Below, one piece after another: positions 7,558-14,924 of a stretch of DNA of 24,435 bases. The stretch is from assembly GCA_001797815.1 (NCBI GenBank), contig MGQK01000016.1, positions 36,359 through 60,793 on the forward strand. The letters run 5' to 3'. The position numbers were made by a program, and so were the translations under genes. Positions within the stretch are counted from its first letter, which is position 1. Each line of letters opens with the position of its first letter. The notes below the pieces were generated by a model that had not been told where the DNA came from, did not search any database, and saw only the letters and a list, made by a program, of their open reading frames with translations. Source of the stretch: Deltaproteobacteria bacterium RBG_13_61_14. GTDB taxonomy: Bacteria > RBG-13-61-14.

Positions 7558-8738
7558 TCCCCCCTTGCTCCCGGGATCGGATATCGGCCATACTCCCGCG
7601 CCGCTCGCAGCATGGCCAGGAAGTTTTTGGTCTTGACCCCGGAGTGGATCGAATTGGAGCTGGACAGGATAAAACCTCCGCCCGGCGCGCAGCCCTGGAT
7701 CAGCCTCTTGACCGCATCCTCCACTTCCCCGGGCTCTCCCTGGCTGAGCAGCCGGCCGCAGTCCACGTTGCCGAGCAGGACCAGCCGATCGCCGTGGGAT
7801 TTCTTGAGTGCGAAGATGTCCATCCCGGCCGCCGGCTCGATGGCGTGATAACCGTCAAAGCCGCACTCGGAGAGGAAAGCCTTGCCCAGGGCAATGATGT
7901 TTCCGTCGGTGTGCTTGAAAAAAGGCCGGCCGTGCCTATGGCACAACTCCGTGATCTCGCGCAACCGGGGCGCGAAAAAGCGGCGGAACATTTTGGGCGA
8001 GAAATACGGACCCTGGGTCCCGGCGAAATCGGTGCCGCCGATAAAGCCGTGAAAGCCGGCCTCAATCTGCGCCCGAAGCAGGTTGAGCACGGTGCGATTG
8101 GCTGCGACCAGGTAGCGCTCGACCAGTTCGGGTTCCAGGACCATGGCTTCGAGGAAGACCTGGAACCAGGAGGTATGGTTGGGCATGATCACATCGGCCA
8201 GGCCCAGGAGGAACCGGTGCTGATAAGGCTGGAACATGGCTTTGAGCGTCTGGATGAGAGCGGCCGGCAATTGCAAAGCGCCATGGCGCTCCAGGTGCTC
8301 GACGTGCCGGCGGAAGCCTTCCAGCCCCTGCTGCCGGATGGAGCAGTCCTTCTCGCCCGAGGTATCGGCCTCCAGGTCCACTTTGATGATCCGCCAGGAG
8401 CCATCGGAGTGATCGGTGATCCTGTAGGTCAACGGTTCAATTTCCTGAAAATCGGCATCTTCGTAATAAATGGGAGGCAAGGGGACAACATCCAGGTCGA
8501 GTTGCTCATAAAGCTCAAGGTGATCCTTGATGCCTTTCAGGGTGAGCTCGGCCAGGCCCCCGGGCCGATGGGCATAATCGCAGCGGACCGGGCCCAGGAT
8601 CCGACCGCCGCCCCCGACCAGCATCTCCCGGCCCATGATCTCCGAGGCCACCGGCGCGTTGATGAGAAGCTCGAAGACCGGCACCCGGTCCGGCTCGCGG
8701 TGGGCGATGGCGGCGCCTACTCTCTCCTTGGAATTCAT
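7551..8738 (-). CDS. Uroporphyrinogen decarboxylase-fold protein (MtaA/CmuA-like methyltransferase family)
   Basis: A 395-residue TIM-barrel protein of the UROD superfamily. The N-terminus AHREPDRVPVFEL (about 12-24) is the family entry motif. Further on are GTDFAGTQGPYFSP, FFKHTDGN, LLGNVDCG and GGGFILSSSNSIHSG, which match UROD-like methylcobamide methyltransferases better than HemE. The Zn-type H-x-C...C signature of MtaA/MtbA is not intact: the histidine is followed by HTDG rather than HxC, so catalysis may differ. It lies 1 bp behind the SGNH gene (stop 8740, start 8738) and is surely co-transcribed with it. Its stop TAG (7551-7553) is provided by the heptamer array. The first about 75 nt are closely repeated in the fragment at 10998-11162. 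It could be a corrinoid-dependent methyltransferase or an unrelated enzyme on this fold; no corrinoid protein gene is adjacent. Confidence 0.85.
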   Translation of the reverse strand: MNSKERVGAAIAHREPDRVPVFELLINAPVASEIMGREMLVGGGGRILGPVRCDYAHRPGGLAELTLKGIKDHLELYEQLDLDVVPLPPIYYEDADFQEIEPLTYRITDHSDGSWRIIKVDLEADTSGEKDCSIRQQGLEGFRRHVEHLERHGALQLPAALIQTLKAMFQPYQHRFLLGLADVIMPNHTSWFQVFLEAMVLEPELVERYLVAANRTVLNLLRAQIEAGFHGFIGGTDFAGTQGPYFSPKMFRRFFAPRLREITELCHRHGRPFFKHTDGNIIALGKAFLSECGFDGYHAIEPAAGMDIFALKKSHGDRLVLLGNVDCGRLLSQGEPGEVEDAVKRLIQGCAPGGGFILSSSNSIHSGVKTKNFLAMLRAAREYGRYPIPGARGEF

Positions 8739-8739
8739 C

Positions 8740-11001
8740 TCATTCCGCTGAAGCTCCCGCCTGCCAAGGGATGGCCTCGATTCGGGTCAGCATCACTTCG
8801 ACCAGACCCTCAGTCGGGTCCAGCCGAATTGCCTCAACCTCATCACTCAGAATCCAATCCGGGTCATCCGCGAGATCAAACCGGTAATCGCTCGGGGTTG
8901 CGCCCGCCTCAGGCGCGACACAAGATTTGCGCTCTTCTGAAAAGCGGCCGGACCGGCGGTCCTGCCAATACAGACATACCTTTCCCAGAAGCGGCGAGCG
9001 GAGGGGGGTGATTTCGAGGCGCACCCGAACTTCCGCGATCAAAGCGGCTGGAAGCGAGAGCCCGGCGAAGACGAAGTATGGATCCGGCCCCAGGCTTAGA
9101 AAAGTAGTATCCCCGCGCGGCTCCAAATTGTGGCGTTGCGGCCCCGACTGGTCTCGGCTCGGGTCGAAGATCACCACTGGTTTCCCCGCGGAAAGGCCGG
9201 ACGGCCGAAATCGGAAGCGCAACGCGATCCGGCTCTTGACGTCGTCCGTGATTTCCGTGAGAGAACGAGTTTCGGATTTCCAGTAATAGATACGATCCGA
9301 CCGATCCAAGGAAAGAGGGGAGACCGGTTTCTTGGGTCCCTTTCCAGCGGCGGCCAAGTAAATGTCCAGAACCGGCAAAAAACTGGTCCCCGGCTTCGCC
9401 TGGACCCACAAGTAGGGATCGCGCCAACGGAGAAAGGAATGGAGATAAAACTTCTCCATCCGGCCCACGTGCTCAGGGCTTCGACGCAGAGCCGCAGCGA
9501 AAGCTGATTGACCCGCCTCGGCCTGATCCTGGCGCAGCCGAAGCAAACCCACCAGCAGATCCGGCAGCGTAGATTCCGGGACCAGACCTTGAAGCCGGCC
9601 GAGAAGCCGGACAGCCTGCTCATTGATCTGGCGATCGTCGAACTGAAAGGCGAGACAGAAAGCCATTCCCTGGATTCTTTCAGCCAGAAATTCCGGGGTA
9701 ACCTTCATGCGGTCGAGCCAATCGGACTGACGGGCGATCAGATCCTCCGCAGCGACCGGCTCGAACCGGTCAGGATGATCGGCCGCAATAGCCGCGGCCA
9801 ACTCCGCGGCGATCAAAACCTGCCCCTCAAGAGTCGGATGGCACATGTCGTCCATCAACTCGAATCCGGTCATCCCTTGCGGACTTCGCTCATCGAAGAC
9901 GCGGGCCAGATCCAACATGGGAACCCCCTCCTGCGCCGCCAGGCGAAGGAGCGCCAGGTTCTGATAAGAGGGGGCGCGGAACAAGCGCGAATCATTCAAG
10001 TCCAGTGCCTCCAGAAAGTGAGTCCGCGCGGCCGCGGCGTTGCCCGTCGCCAACTCCTCTTTCGCCTCCAAGAAATGGCCTCGGGCATGCTCCGGGTCCC
10101 GGACCATGATCGCCGCGATCAGTCGTGCGGATTCGCGGTGCCGACCTGCCTGCAAGGCTTCCTCCGCTTGGCGGGCGAGGTCTTCCAGCTCCACGCGCCG
10201 GTTCAGGGGCATGGAGTCGGGGTATCGGGATTTTTGCGGCGGCCATTCGCGCCAGTTTACAGCCACGGTGCAGAGTCTTACCGGCACTTTCCGAGTCCGA
10301 GCCGCGCGAATCATGGTCTCCATATTCAGCAGAAAATTTTTCTGAATCGCCTCCCTTCTGGCCGCCGGAAACTTATTAACCTGAAGCACCAGATGTTCCT
10401 TCTGGGCCCAAGCGCTCATCGCGCCGCCGACCTTGGCCCTGGTGATCCGGACCAGATGCCGGGCGGCGCGGAAAACGGCGCTGTGTTGCTCCAGAAACTT
10501 GAGGATCGGAAAAATGAATGGGGTCTCGGCAGGATTGACGGGCTTGTAGAATGCCAATTCATTGTTGCCGCAGTAAATCACCATCTCGTCCGGATCGAGT
10601 TCAAGGGCGGCCTCAAAGAAATCATTGACCGTGGTGCTGTTGATGCCCCTGGTCCCGCAGTTGATCACCTCCACGCTTCCGTGCCGGGCATGGGTAAGCA
10701 GCATCTCCTGGAGCAGCTTGGGAAAAGTGGATTGGGGATTATAAATGGCCCCCATGGTGGCGGACTCGCCGAAGCAAAAAATCCGGTAGGTATCCGGGGG
10801 TTTAGGAACCTGAAATACTGGGGAGCCCTCGGCGTGGGCAAAACGCCATCGGCCCTGGCCCAACGGCTCAAAGATCCATCCCATGTGCGAGGTCAAGGGC
10901 GCAACCCGGAGGATTCCCTCGGCTCCAGCGATTACCACAAACATGACCACAGCGGAAAATACCACCCGCTTGAGAATCGAATCTGAACCAGTTCTCATCA
11001 T
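8740..11001 (-). CDS. Membrane-anchored SGNH/GDSL-like hydrolase with TPR region
   Basis: A 753-residue protein with one N-terminal transmembrane helix (about 12-30), placing the rest outside the cytoplasm. SGNH landmarks are block I FCFGESATMG (75-84, presumed nucleophile Ser80, with Glu in place of the usual Asp of GDS), block II INCGTRGINS (113-122), block III YCGNNE (143-148) and block V DDMCHPTLEG with the expected Asp/His pair. Between blocks III and V is an insert of amphipathic helix pairs (about 275-350, for example EEALQAGRHRESARLIAA and AKEELATGNAAAARTHFLEAL) that reads as TPR repeats. The C-terminal about 250 residues look like a beta-rich domain of unknown type. The family includes esterases and polysaccharide O-acetyl hydrolases or transferases; the substrate is unknown. 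Its ATG overlaps the stop of the upstream UROD fragment (ATGA), indicating translational coupling. Confidence 0.82.
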   Translation of the reverse strand: MMRTGSDSILKRVVFSAVVMFVVIAGAEGILRVAPLTSHMGWIFEPLGQGRWRFAHAEGSPVFQVPKPPDTYRIFCFGESATMGAIYNPQSTFPKLLQEMLLTHARHGSVEVINCGTRGINSTTVNDFFEAALELDPDEMVIYCGNNELAFYKPVNPAETPFIFPILKFLEQHSAVFRAARHLVRITRAKVGGAMSAWAQKEHLVLQVNKFPAARREAIQKNFLLNMETMIRAARTRKVPVRLCTVAVNWREWPPQKSRYPDSMPLNRRVELEDLARQAEEALQAGRHRESARLIAAIMVRDPEHARGHFLEAKEELATGNAAAARTHFLEALDLNDSRLFRAPSYQNLALLRLAAQEGVPMLDLARVFDERSPQGMTGFELMDDMCHPTLEGQVLIAAELAAAIAADHPDRFEPVAAEDLIARQSDWLDRMKVTPEFLAERIQGMAFCLAFQFDDRQINEQAVRLLGRLQGLVPESTLPDLLVGLLRLRQDQAEAGQSAFAAALRRSPEHVGRMEKFYLHSFLRWRDPYLWVQAKPGTSFLPVLDIYLAAAGKGPKKPVSPLSLDRSDRIYYWKSETRSLTEITDDVKSRIALRFRFRPSGLSAGKPVVIFDPSRDQSGPQRHNLEPRGDTTFLSLGPDPYFVFAGLSLPAALIAEVRVRLEITPLRSPLLGKVCLYWQDRRSGRFSEERKSCVAPEAGATPSDYRFDLADDPDWILSDEVEAIRLDPTEGLVEVMLTRIEAIPWQAGASAE

Positions 11002-11162
11002 GAGTTCAACCGGGGCAGGCGGCCACCAATACCAACCATCATGTCCAGGCCCATGATCTCCGAGGCCACCGGCGCGTTGATGAAAAGCTCGAAGACCGGC
11101 ACCCGGTCCGGCTCTCGATGGGCCAGAGCCAGGCTGACCCGTTCCCTGGAGCTTGATCCCAT
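10998..11162 (-). pseudogene. Truncated UROD-family gene fragment (54 codons), coupled to the SGNH gene
   Basis: An ATG at 11162 opens a 54-codon ORF containing AHREPDRVPVFEL, INAPVASEIMG and MVGIGGR. It aligns with about the first 48 residues of the full-length UROD-family protein starting at 8738. At the DNA level, about 75 nt match with about three mismatches. After GGR the similarity ends, and six unrelated codons lead to a TGA (10998-11000) that overlaps the next ATG (10999-11001) as ATGA. The simplest reading is a second UROD-family gene with a large internal deletion, leaving a short leader-like ORF that now couples translation into the SGNH gene. A functional short peptide is not excluded. 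No strong Shine-Dalgarno is seen. Confidence 0.75.
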
Positions 11163-11189
11163 ACTTTAAATATCCATTCTAACTAATTG

Positions 11190-11217
11190 ATTATATATCA
11201 TAATTTAATAATTCAAA
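11190..11217 (-). promoter_or_regulatory. Putative promoter for the UROD fragment-SGNH-UROD operon
   Basis: On the minus strand the AT-rich gap contains a perfect -10 TATAAT (11190-11195) with a -35-like TTGAAT or TTTGAA 15-16 nt upstream (11211-11217). The predicted start near 11183 lies just before the 11162 ATG. Confidence 0.5.
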
Positions 11218-11249
11218 GCGAGGTATAGTTGGCTTGAAAAAGAAAAGAT

Positions 11250-12506
11250 TTATCGCGCCTGGATCAGACCGCGCACTTCGGGCGCAAACTCATAGACCCA
11301 ATTGCGGTCTTTTAGTCCCTGCATGTTGATCCGCGGCGCCTGTCCGAAGTATTCGCCGCGGGTGAGGTCGTTCCACTCCCGGCAGTCCGGGCAGCGGGTC
11401 TCAAAAAAGTTGTATTGGAACCCGCCCTCAAAAACCCGGACCAGGGCATAGCCGCTCGGGTATTCCTTGGTCGGCGGCACTTCCACGTGCGGCACGCTTC
11501 CGGTCTCAGGCACCACCGTAACTTTCGCCCGATGGCTGTGGCCGTTAAAGACTCCGACCACCTGCGGGTTCTGACCCAGGATGGCCAGGAACCGCGCCCG
11601 AATGTCCTTGTCCACGTCCACCCAGGCCGCGGCCATGGGCCGGTGCACAAAGACAAAGGCGGGCATTTGCCGGTGGACTTGCAGGTCCTGTTCCAGCCAT
11701 TGGAACTCTTCCTCGGGAAACGCCTGCCACCCGTCCGAAAGCCGGTTGTCGTCCAGGCAGACAAAGTGGAAGCCCTGATGGTCAAAGCTATACCAGCCCT
11801 TTTCCAGTCCGAAGACCTTGAGGAAGTAATCCTCCGGGTAATTCTCCACCCGGTCATGGTTCCCGCGCAGCACGTGATAGGGCATGTGCAACTGGTCGAG
11901 AATCTGCTTCATGGCCTGGAATTCGTGCTCGGTAAACCATGAAGTCAAGTCCCCGGTCACGACCGCGAGCTCGGCTCCGCTGGCATTGACCTCCTCCACC
12001 GCGGCCTCGTTGGTGAACTGCCAGTAGTTGTGGATCGGATAGCGCCAGGTGAAGCCTTTACTCACCGGCGGCAGCCAGCTCACCGGCAGCACGAACAAGC
12101 CGGCCACGTCCTCCATGGCGTGCGGATCGCTCAGCACCGCAAAAGTGAATAACAGTTTGCCCGGAGGCGGGGTCAGGGTGGTAAGCTTTCCGGGCGAAAG
12201 CTTCCGATGATGCCCCTTGTGTCCGCCGCATTCCGTGCGATAGGAATACGTGCTCCCTGGATCGAGGCCCTTGACCTCCACGTAATGAAAACGCGTCGCG
12301 CCCTCTTCTTCCGCAGTCTGATCCAGGTCTTTGGGGGAATTCCCGTATCGCACCGCGCCCGGGCAGGACTTCGCGGTGGTCCAGGTCACGATAAACGAGG
12401 TGTCCGTGACCGTGACCAGCTCTTCATCCCGGATTCCAGGCCAGGCCGGCAGGGGCAGAATGACCAGCAGGATCAAGGCGCTGCCGAAAAATTTTCGTTT
12501 GATCAT
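11250..12506 (-). CDS. Secreted calcineurin-like metallophosphoesterase with N-terminal FN3-like domain
   Basis: A 418-residue exported protein. A signal peptide covers about residues 1-23. A fibronectin-III / purple-acid-phosphatase-type N domain spans about 28-115 (VTDTSFIVTWTT...VEVKGLDPGSTYSYRTEC). The phosphoesterase domain has all the metal-binding motifs in order: SDPHAME (Asp127, His129), GDLTSW (Asp186), GNHDR (Asn216, His217, Asp218), FVHRP (His288) and NGHSHR (His323, His325). It should hydrolyse phosphomono- or diesters outside the cytoplasm using a dinuclear metal centre; the substrate is unknown. The ATG at 12506 is preferred because it starts the signal peptide. No convincing Shine-Dalgarno precedes it, and a long upstream extension would run antisense through the M20 peptidase gene. 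The 3' end is 87 bp from the UROD-operon start. Confidence 0.88.
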   Translation of the reverse strand: MIKRKFFGSALILLVILPLPAWPGIRDEELVTVTDTSFIVTWTTAKSCPGAVRYGNSPKDLDQTAEEEGATRFHYVEVKGLDPGSTYSYRTECGGHKGHHRKLSPGKLTTLTPPPGKLLFTFAVLSDPHAMEDVAGLFVLPVSWLPPVSKGFTWRYPIHNYWQFTNEAAVEEVNASGAELAVVTGDLTSWFTEHEFQAMKQILDQLHMPYHVLRGNHDRVENYPEDYFLKVFGLEKGWYSFDHQGFHFVCLDDNRLSDGWQAFPEEEFQWLEQDLQVHRQMPAFVFVHRPMAAAWVDVDKDIRARFLAILGQNPQVVGVFNGHSHRAKVTVVPETGSVPHVEVPPTKEYPSGYALVRVFEGGFQYNFFETRCPDCREWNDLTRGEYFGQAPRINMQGLKDRNWVYEFAPEVRGLIQAR

Positions 12507-12589
12507 GAGGAAAATGCTATCACGAGTCTTCCGCCAAGCCAAATATAAGCTCTCAGGCCCCAAGCATTCGCCGACCGAATAAATTGTAG

Positions 12590-12670
12590 CCCACCCTTCG
12601 TCCGCGAAGGGTGGGTTTACTGACGCCCTGACACCCTGACCTACTACTTGACACCTGACACTTGACACCC
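12590..12670. repeat. Perfect hairpin followed by TGACAC-type short tandem repeats
   Basis: CCCACCCTTCG (12590-12600) and CGAAGGGTGGG (12605-12615) form an 11-bp perfect stem with a TCCG loop, in the divergent gap between the phosphoesterase and peptidase genes. It is followed at 12624-12670 by degenerate repeats of TGACAC/TGACC. It is not an obvious terminator because no gene on either strand ends here. It may be another dispersed repeat. Confidence 0.6.
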
Positions 12671-12691
12671 ATAAGATTGGGCATGGATAGT
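12662..12691 (+). promoter_or_regulatory. Possible promoter for the M20 peptidase
   Basis: A perfect TTGACA (12662-12667) with an 18-nt spacer to GATAGT (12686-12691), about 20 nt before the start codon. The -10 match is only 4 of 6, and TTGACA belongs to the TGACAC repeat, so this is tentative. Confidence 0.3.
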
Positions 12692-12711
12692 CCATCAAAA
12701 GGAGGCAAGGT

Positions 12712-14058
12712 ATGGGCTTTCTTGGGCAAGTGAATTGGGAATCCACGTGCGCCGAGGCCGAGGCGCATTTCATTCGGCTGCTCCAGTTCAACACCACCAA
12801 CCCGCCGGGCAACGAGCTTCCGGCCGCGGAATATTTGGCCGAAGTGCTCCGGAAAGAGGGCCTGGAGCCGGAGGTGTTCACTTCCGCGGCGGGACGGGGG
12901 AACATGGTCTGTCGGCTCAAGGGCACGGGCGAGAAAGCGCCGCTTTTGCTCAACGGGCATTTGGACGTGGTGCCGGTGGAGGAGAGCCAGTGGAAGTATC
13001 CGCCCTTTGCCGGGACCAAGGCCGAGGGCTACATCTGGGGACGGGGCGCGGTGGACATGAAGCAGATGGTGGCCATGAGCCTGATGACCATGATCCTGGC
13101 CAAACGCGGGGGCGCTAAACTCAAGCGCGACCTGATTTTCGCGGCAGTGGCCGACGAAGAGGCCGGCGGCGCTTTTGGCGCCGGCTGGCTGGTGGCGAAT
13201 CACCCGGACCAGCTCAAGGCCGAGTATGGGCTGGGCGAGATGGGCGGCTTCAGCATGAGCATGGCCGGCAAGACCTTTTACCCGGTGCAGGTGGCGGAGA
13301 AAGGCATCTGCTGGGTGCGGATCACCGCGACCGGCGAGCCGGGCCACGGCTCCATCCCCAACCCGGAATCCGCGCCCATCAAACTGGCTCGCGCCTTGAG
13401 AAAACTGGGGCACATCAAACTCCCTCAACACAATACCCCGGTGGTTGAGACCTTTTTGAAACGGCTCTCCCAAAACCAGCCCTTTCCCAACAGCCTGGTG
13501 CTGAAGCTTTTACTCAAGCCCAGCCTGAGCAGTTTCATCCTGGAAAAACTTTTCCCGGACCCAGGCCTGGCCGCTACCTTCTGGGCCATGCTCCGCAATA
13601 CCGCTAACCCGACCGTGCTTCGCGCCGGAGAAAAAACCAACGTCGTTCCTTCCATCGCCGTGGCCGAGGTGGACGGCCGGCTCCTGCCCGGCCAAACCAA
13701 AGAGAGCTTCCTGGCCGAGTTGCGCGAAATCATCGGCCCGGACCTGCAGGTCGAGGTGCTGAACGAGCTTAAGCCTACGACCGCAGACCCCAACGACCCG
13801 ATCCTGGACCAGATTGCGAAATTGGTGGACAAGCACGATCCCGGCGCGGTGGTGGTGCCCAACATGGTGCCGGGATTCACCGACGCCACCCATTACTCCA
13901 AGCTGGGCGTCAAGTGCTTTGGCTTCTCGCCAATGAAGCTCAACCCCGAAGATAATTTCAAGTCGCTTTTCCACGGCCACAACGAGCGGATTCCAGTGGC
14001 CGGCTTTCACTTTGGGGTCAGGCTTCTGGCGGAGTTAGTGGAAGTCTTGAGTAGTTAA
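12712..14058 (+). CDS. M20 family metallopeptidase (ArgE/DapE/CPG2-like)
   Basis: A 448-residue cytoplasmic protein of the M20 dinuclear zinc peptidase family. The metal and catalytic residues are visible: GHLDVVP (His83, catalytic Asp85), GRGAVDMK (bridging Asp115), ADEEAGG (catalytic Glu149 and metal Glu150), GLGEMGG (Glu176, where the family usually has NEGG) and a C-terminal HGHNER (His421). A dimerisation domain lies in between, with GEPGHGSIPNP at its start and the LRAGEKTNVVPSIAVAEVDGRLLPG return segment. It probably hydrolyses an N-acyl amino acid or dipeptide amide bond; the substrate is uncertain. The start is well supported by GGAGG (12701-12705) 6 nt before the ATG. It stands alone in its transcription unit, with a long inverted repeat after it. 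Confidence 0.92.
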   Translation: MGFLGQVNWESTCAEAEAHFIRLLQFNTTNPPGNELPAAEYLAEVLRKEGLEPEVFTSAAGRGNMVCRLKGTGEKAPLLLNGHLDVVPVEESQWKYPPFAGTKAEGYIWGRGAVDMKQMVAMSLMTMILAKRGGAKLKRDLIFAAVADEEAGGAFGAGWLVANHPDQLKAEYGLGEMGGFSMSMAGKTFYPVQVAEKGICWVRITATGEPGHGSIPNPESAPIKLARALRKLGHIKLPQHNTPVVETFLKRLSQNQPFPNSLVLKLLLKPSLSSFILEKLFPDPGLAATFWAMLRNTANPTVLRAGEKTNVVPSIAVAEVDGRLLPGQTKESFLAELREIIGPDLQVEVLNELKPTTADPNDPILDQIAKLVDKHDPGAVVVPNMVPGFTDATHYSKLGVKCFGFSPMKLNPEDNFKSLFHGHNERIPVAGFHFGVRLLAELVEVLSS

Positions 14059-14071
14059 GCCTTTCCCCTGG

Positions 14072-14213
14072 AGGTAACCCTTCAGTTATCAGTGGCAAAG
14101 CACATCGAAGAACCCCGTAGGGGCGCGGCTTGCCGCGCCCTTCCTGGGCAGGGCAAGCCCTGCCCCTACACGGCTCAATCGTGCGCCCGCCCCTGATAAC
14201 TGAAGGGTTACCT
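14072..14213. repeat. MITE-like inverted repeat with nested GTAGGGGC core (element D)
   Basis: 21-bp perfect inverted arms lie at 14072-14092 (AGGTAACCC...ATCAG) and 14193-14213. Nested inside are GTAGGGGC (14117-14124) paired with GCCCCTAC (14162-14169), and two further hairpins: GGGCGCGG/CCGCGCCC (14121-14128 with 14133-14140) and GGGCAGGGC/GCCCTGCCC (14146-14154 with 14157-14165). The arms differ from those of element A, but the core type is shared. A T-run follows at 14219-14226, so the structure might also help terminate the peptidase transcript. Confidence 0.8.
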
Positions 14214-14399
14214 GGAGAGTTTTTTTCACTTGACAGCTTCCAAGATTAGATGCTAGGTTAATAAATAGATTAGCCTGGAAATAATCTCAACGCTCCATTA
14301 TTTACTTAGCGGTTTCAGACCCTTGTCAGCAGTAAGCAAATTTACGTTTACCAGCCTGAATCATCCCACAAGGAAGCAAACTTCAGGGGTGGAATCATA
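14214..14399 (+). other. Leader/promoter region of the formate dehydrogenase operon
   Basis: This AT-rich gap holds a TTGACA at 14230-14235, but only a weak -10 at usual spacing. No convincing sigma54 -24/-12 box was found. AAGGAAG near 14370 and a purine-rich AGGGGTGG just upstream of the 14400 ATG are possible ribosome-binding sequences. No gene is apparent. Confidence 0.35.
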
Positions 14400-14924
14400 A
14401 TGAGCAAAAAAGCGAAAAAGGACCCGTTTGCCTCCAGGGGCCGGAAGGCCCGGCCGAGCCAAATGCGGCCCAAAGTGGATCCTTCGCTCCGGGCCTTGCT
14501 TGAAAAATACCCGGCCGAGCGGAGCAACCTCATCCCCCTGCTCCAGGTGGTGCAAGACCAGCACGGGTGGCTGACGGAGGACTCCATGGCCGCCATCGCC
14601 GAATACCTGCATGTGCCTTCCAGCATCGTTTATGGCGTGGCGACCTTCTATGCCCAGTTCTATATGACGCCCCAGGGCAAACACCGGGTCAAGGTCTGCC
14701 AGGGCACCGCCTGCCACGTGCGGGGAAGCCAGGCGATCATGGATCAGCTCTCGAGCAAGCTCGGCATTCCGCCCGGCGGCACCACCTCCGACCTCCTCTT
14801 CAGCCTGGAGCGGGTGGCCTGCTTCGGCTCCTGCGCCCTGGCGCCGGTCATGGTGCTGGACGGCAAGGTCCACGGCCGGGTCACCATCAAGAAGGCCGAG
14901 AAGATTGTGGAGGGGGTGAAATGA
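14400..14924 (+). CDS. nuoE: NuoE-like [2Fe-2S] subunit of NAD-dependent formate dehydrogenase
   Basis: A 174-residue thioredoxin-fold [2Fe-2S] protein like the 24-kDa subunit of complex I and the small subunit of NAD-linked hydrogenases and formate dehydrogenases. The N-terminal about 90 residues are the helical NuoE domain (LIPLLQVVQDQHGWL, VYGVATFYAQF). The cluster ligands are Cys100 and Cys105 (KVCQGTACHVRGS) and Cys141 and Cys145 (VACFGSCALAPV), in the expected C-x4-C / C-x3-C arrangement. Its stop overlaps the start of the NuoF-like gene by 4 bp (ATGA). With nuoF and fdhA it should form a soluble diaphorase module that passes electrons between formate and NAD(H). The basic N-terminal about 25 residues have no obvious counterpart in the family. 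There are no membrane complex I genes nearby, so this is not a Nuo operon. Confidence 0.92.
   Translation: MSKKAKKDPFASRGRKARPSQMRPKVDPSLRALLEKYPAERSNLIPLLQVVQDQHGWLTEDSMAAIAEYLHVPSSIVYGVATFYAQFYMTPQGKHRVKVCQGTACHVRGSQAIMDQLSSKLGIPPGGTTSDLLFSLERVACFGSCALAPVMVLDGKVHGRVTIKKAEKIVEGVK

Noticed and set aside
7514-7591. Upstream extension of the S23 protein to an ATG at 7591
   Set aside because: It translates the heptamer repeat and overlaps the UROD gene end; a GTG with GGAGGA at 7 nt spacing matches the family start.
7374-10986. Long plus-strand open frames (545 and 492 codons) opposite the UROD and SGNH genes
   Set aside because: Composition is typical of antisense reading of GC-rich codons, with no motifs, and the minus strand encodes clear protein families.
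12507-13019. Long N-terminal extension of the metallophosphoesterase frame
   Set aside because: It runs antisense through the well-supported M20 peptidase gene and upstream of the signal peptide.
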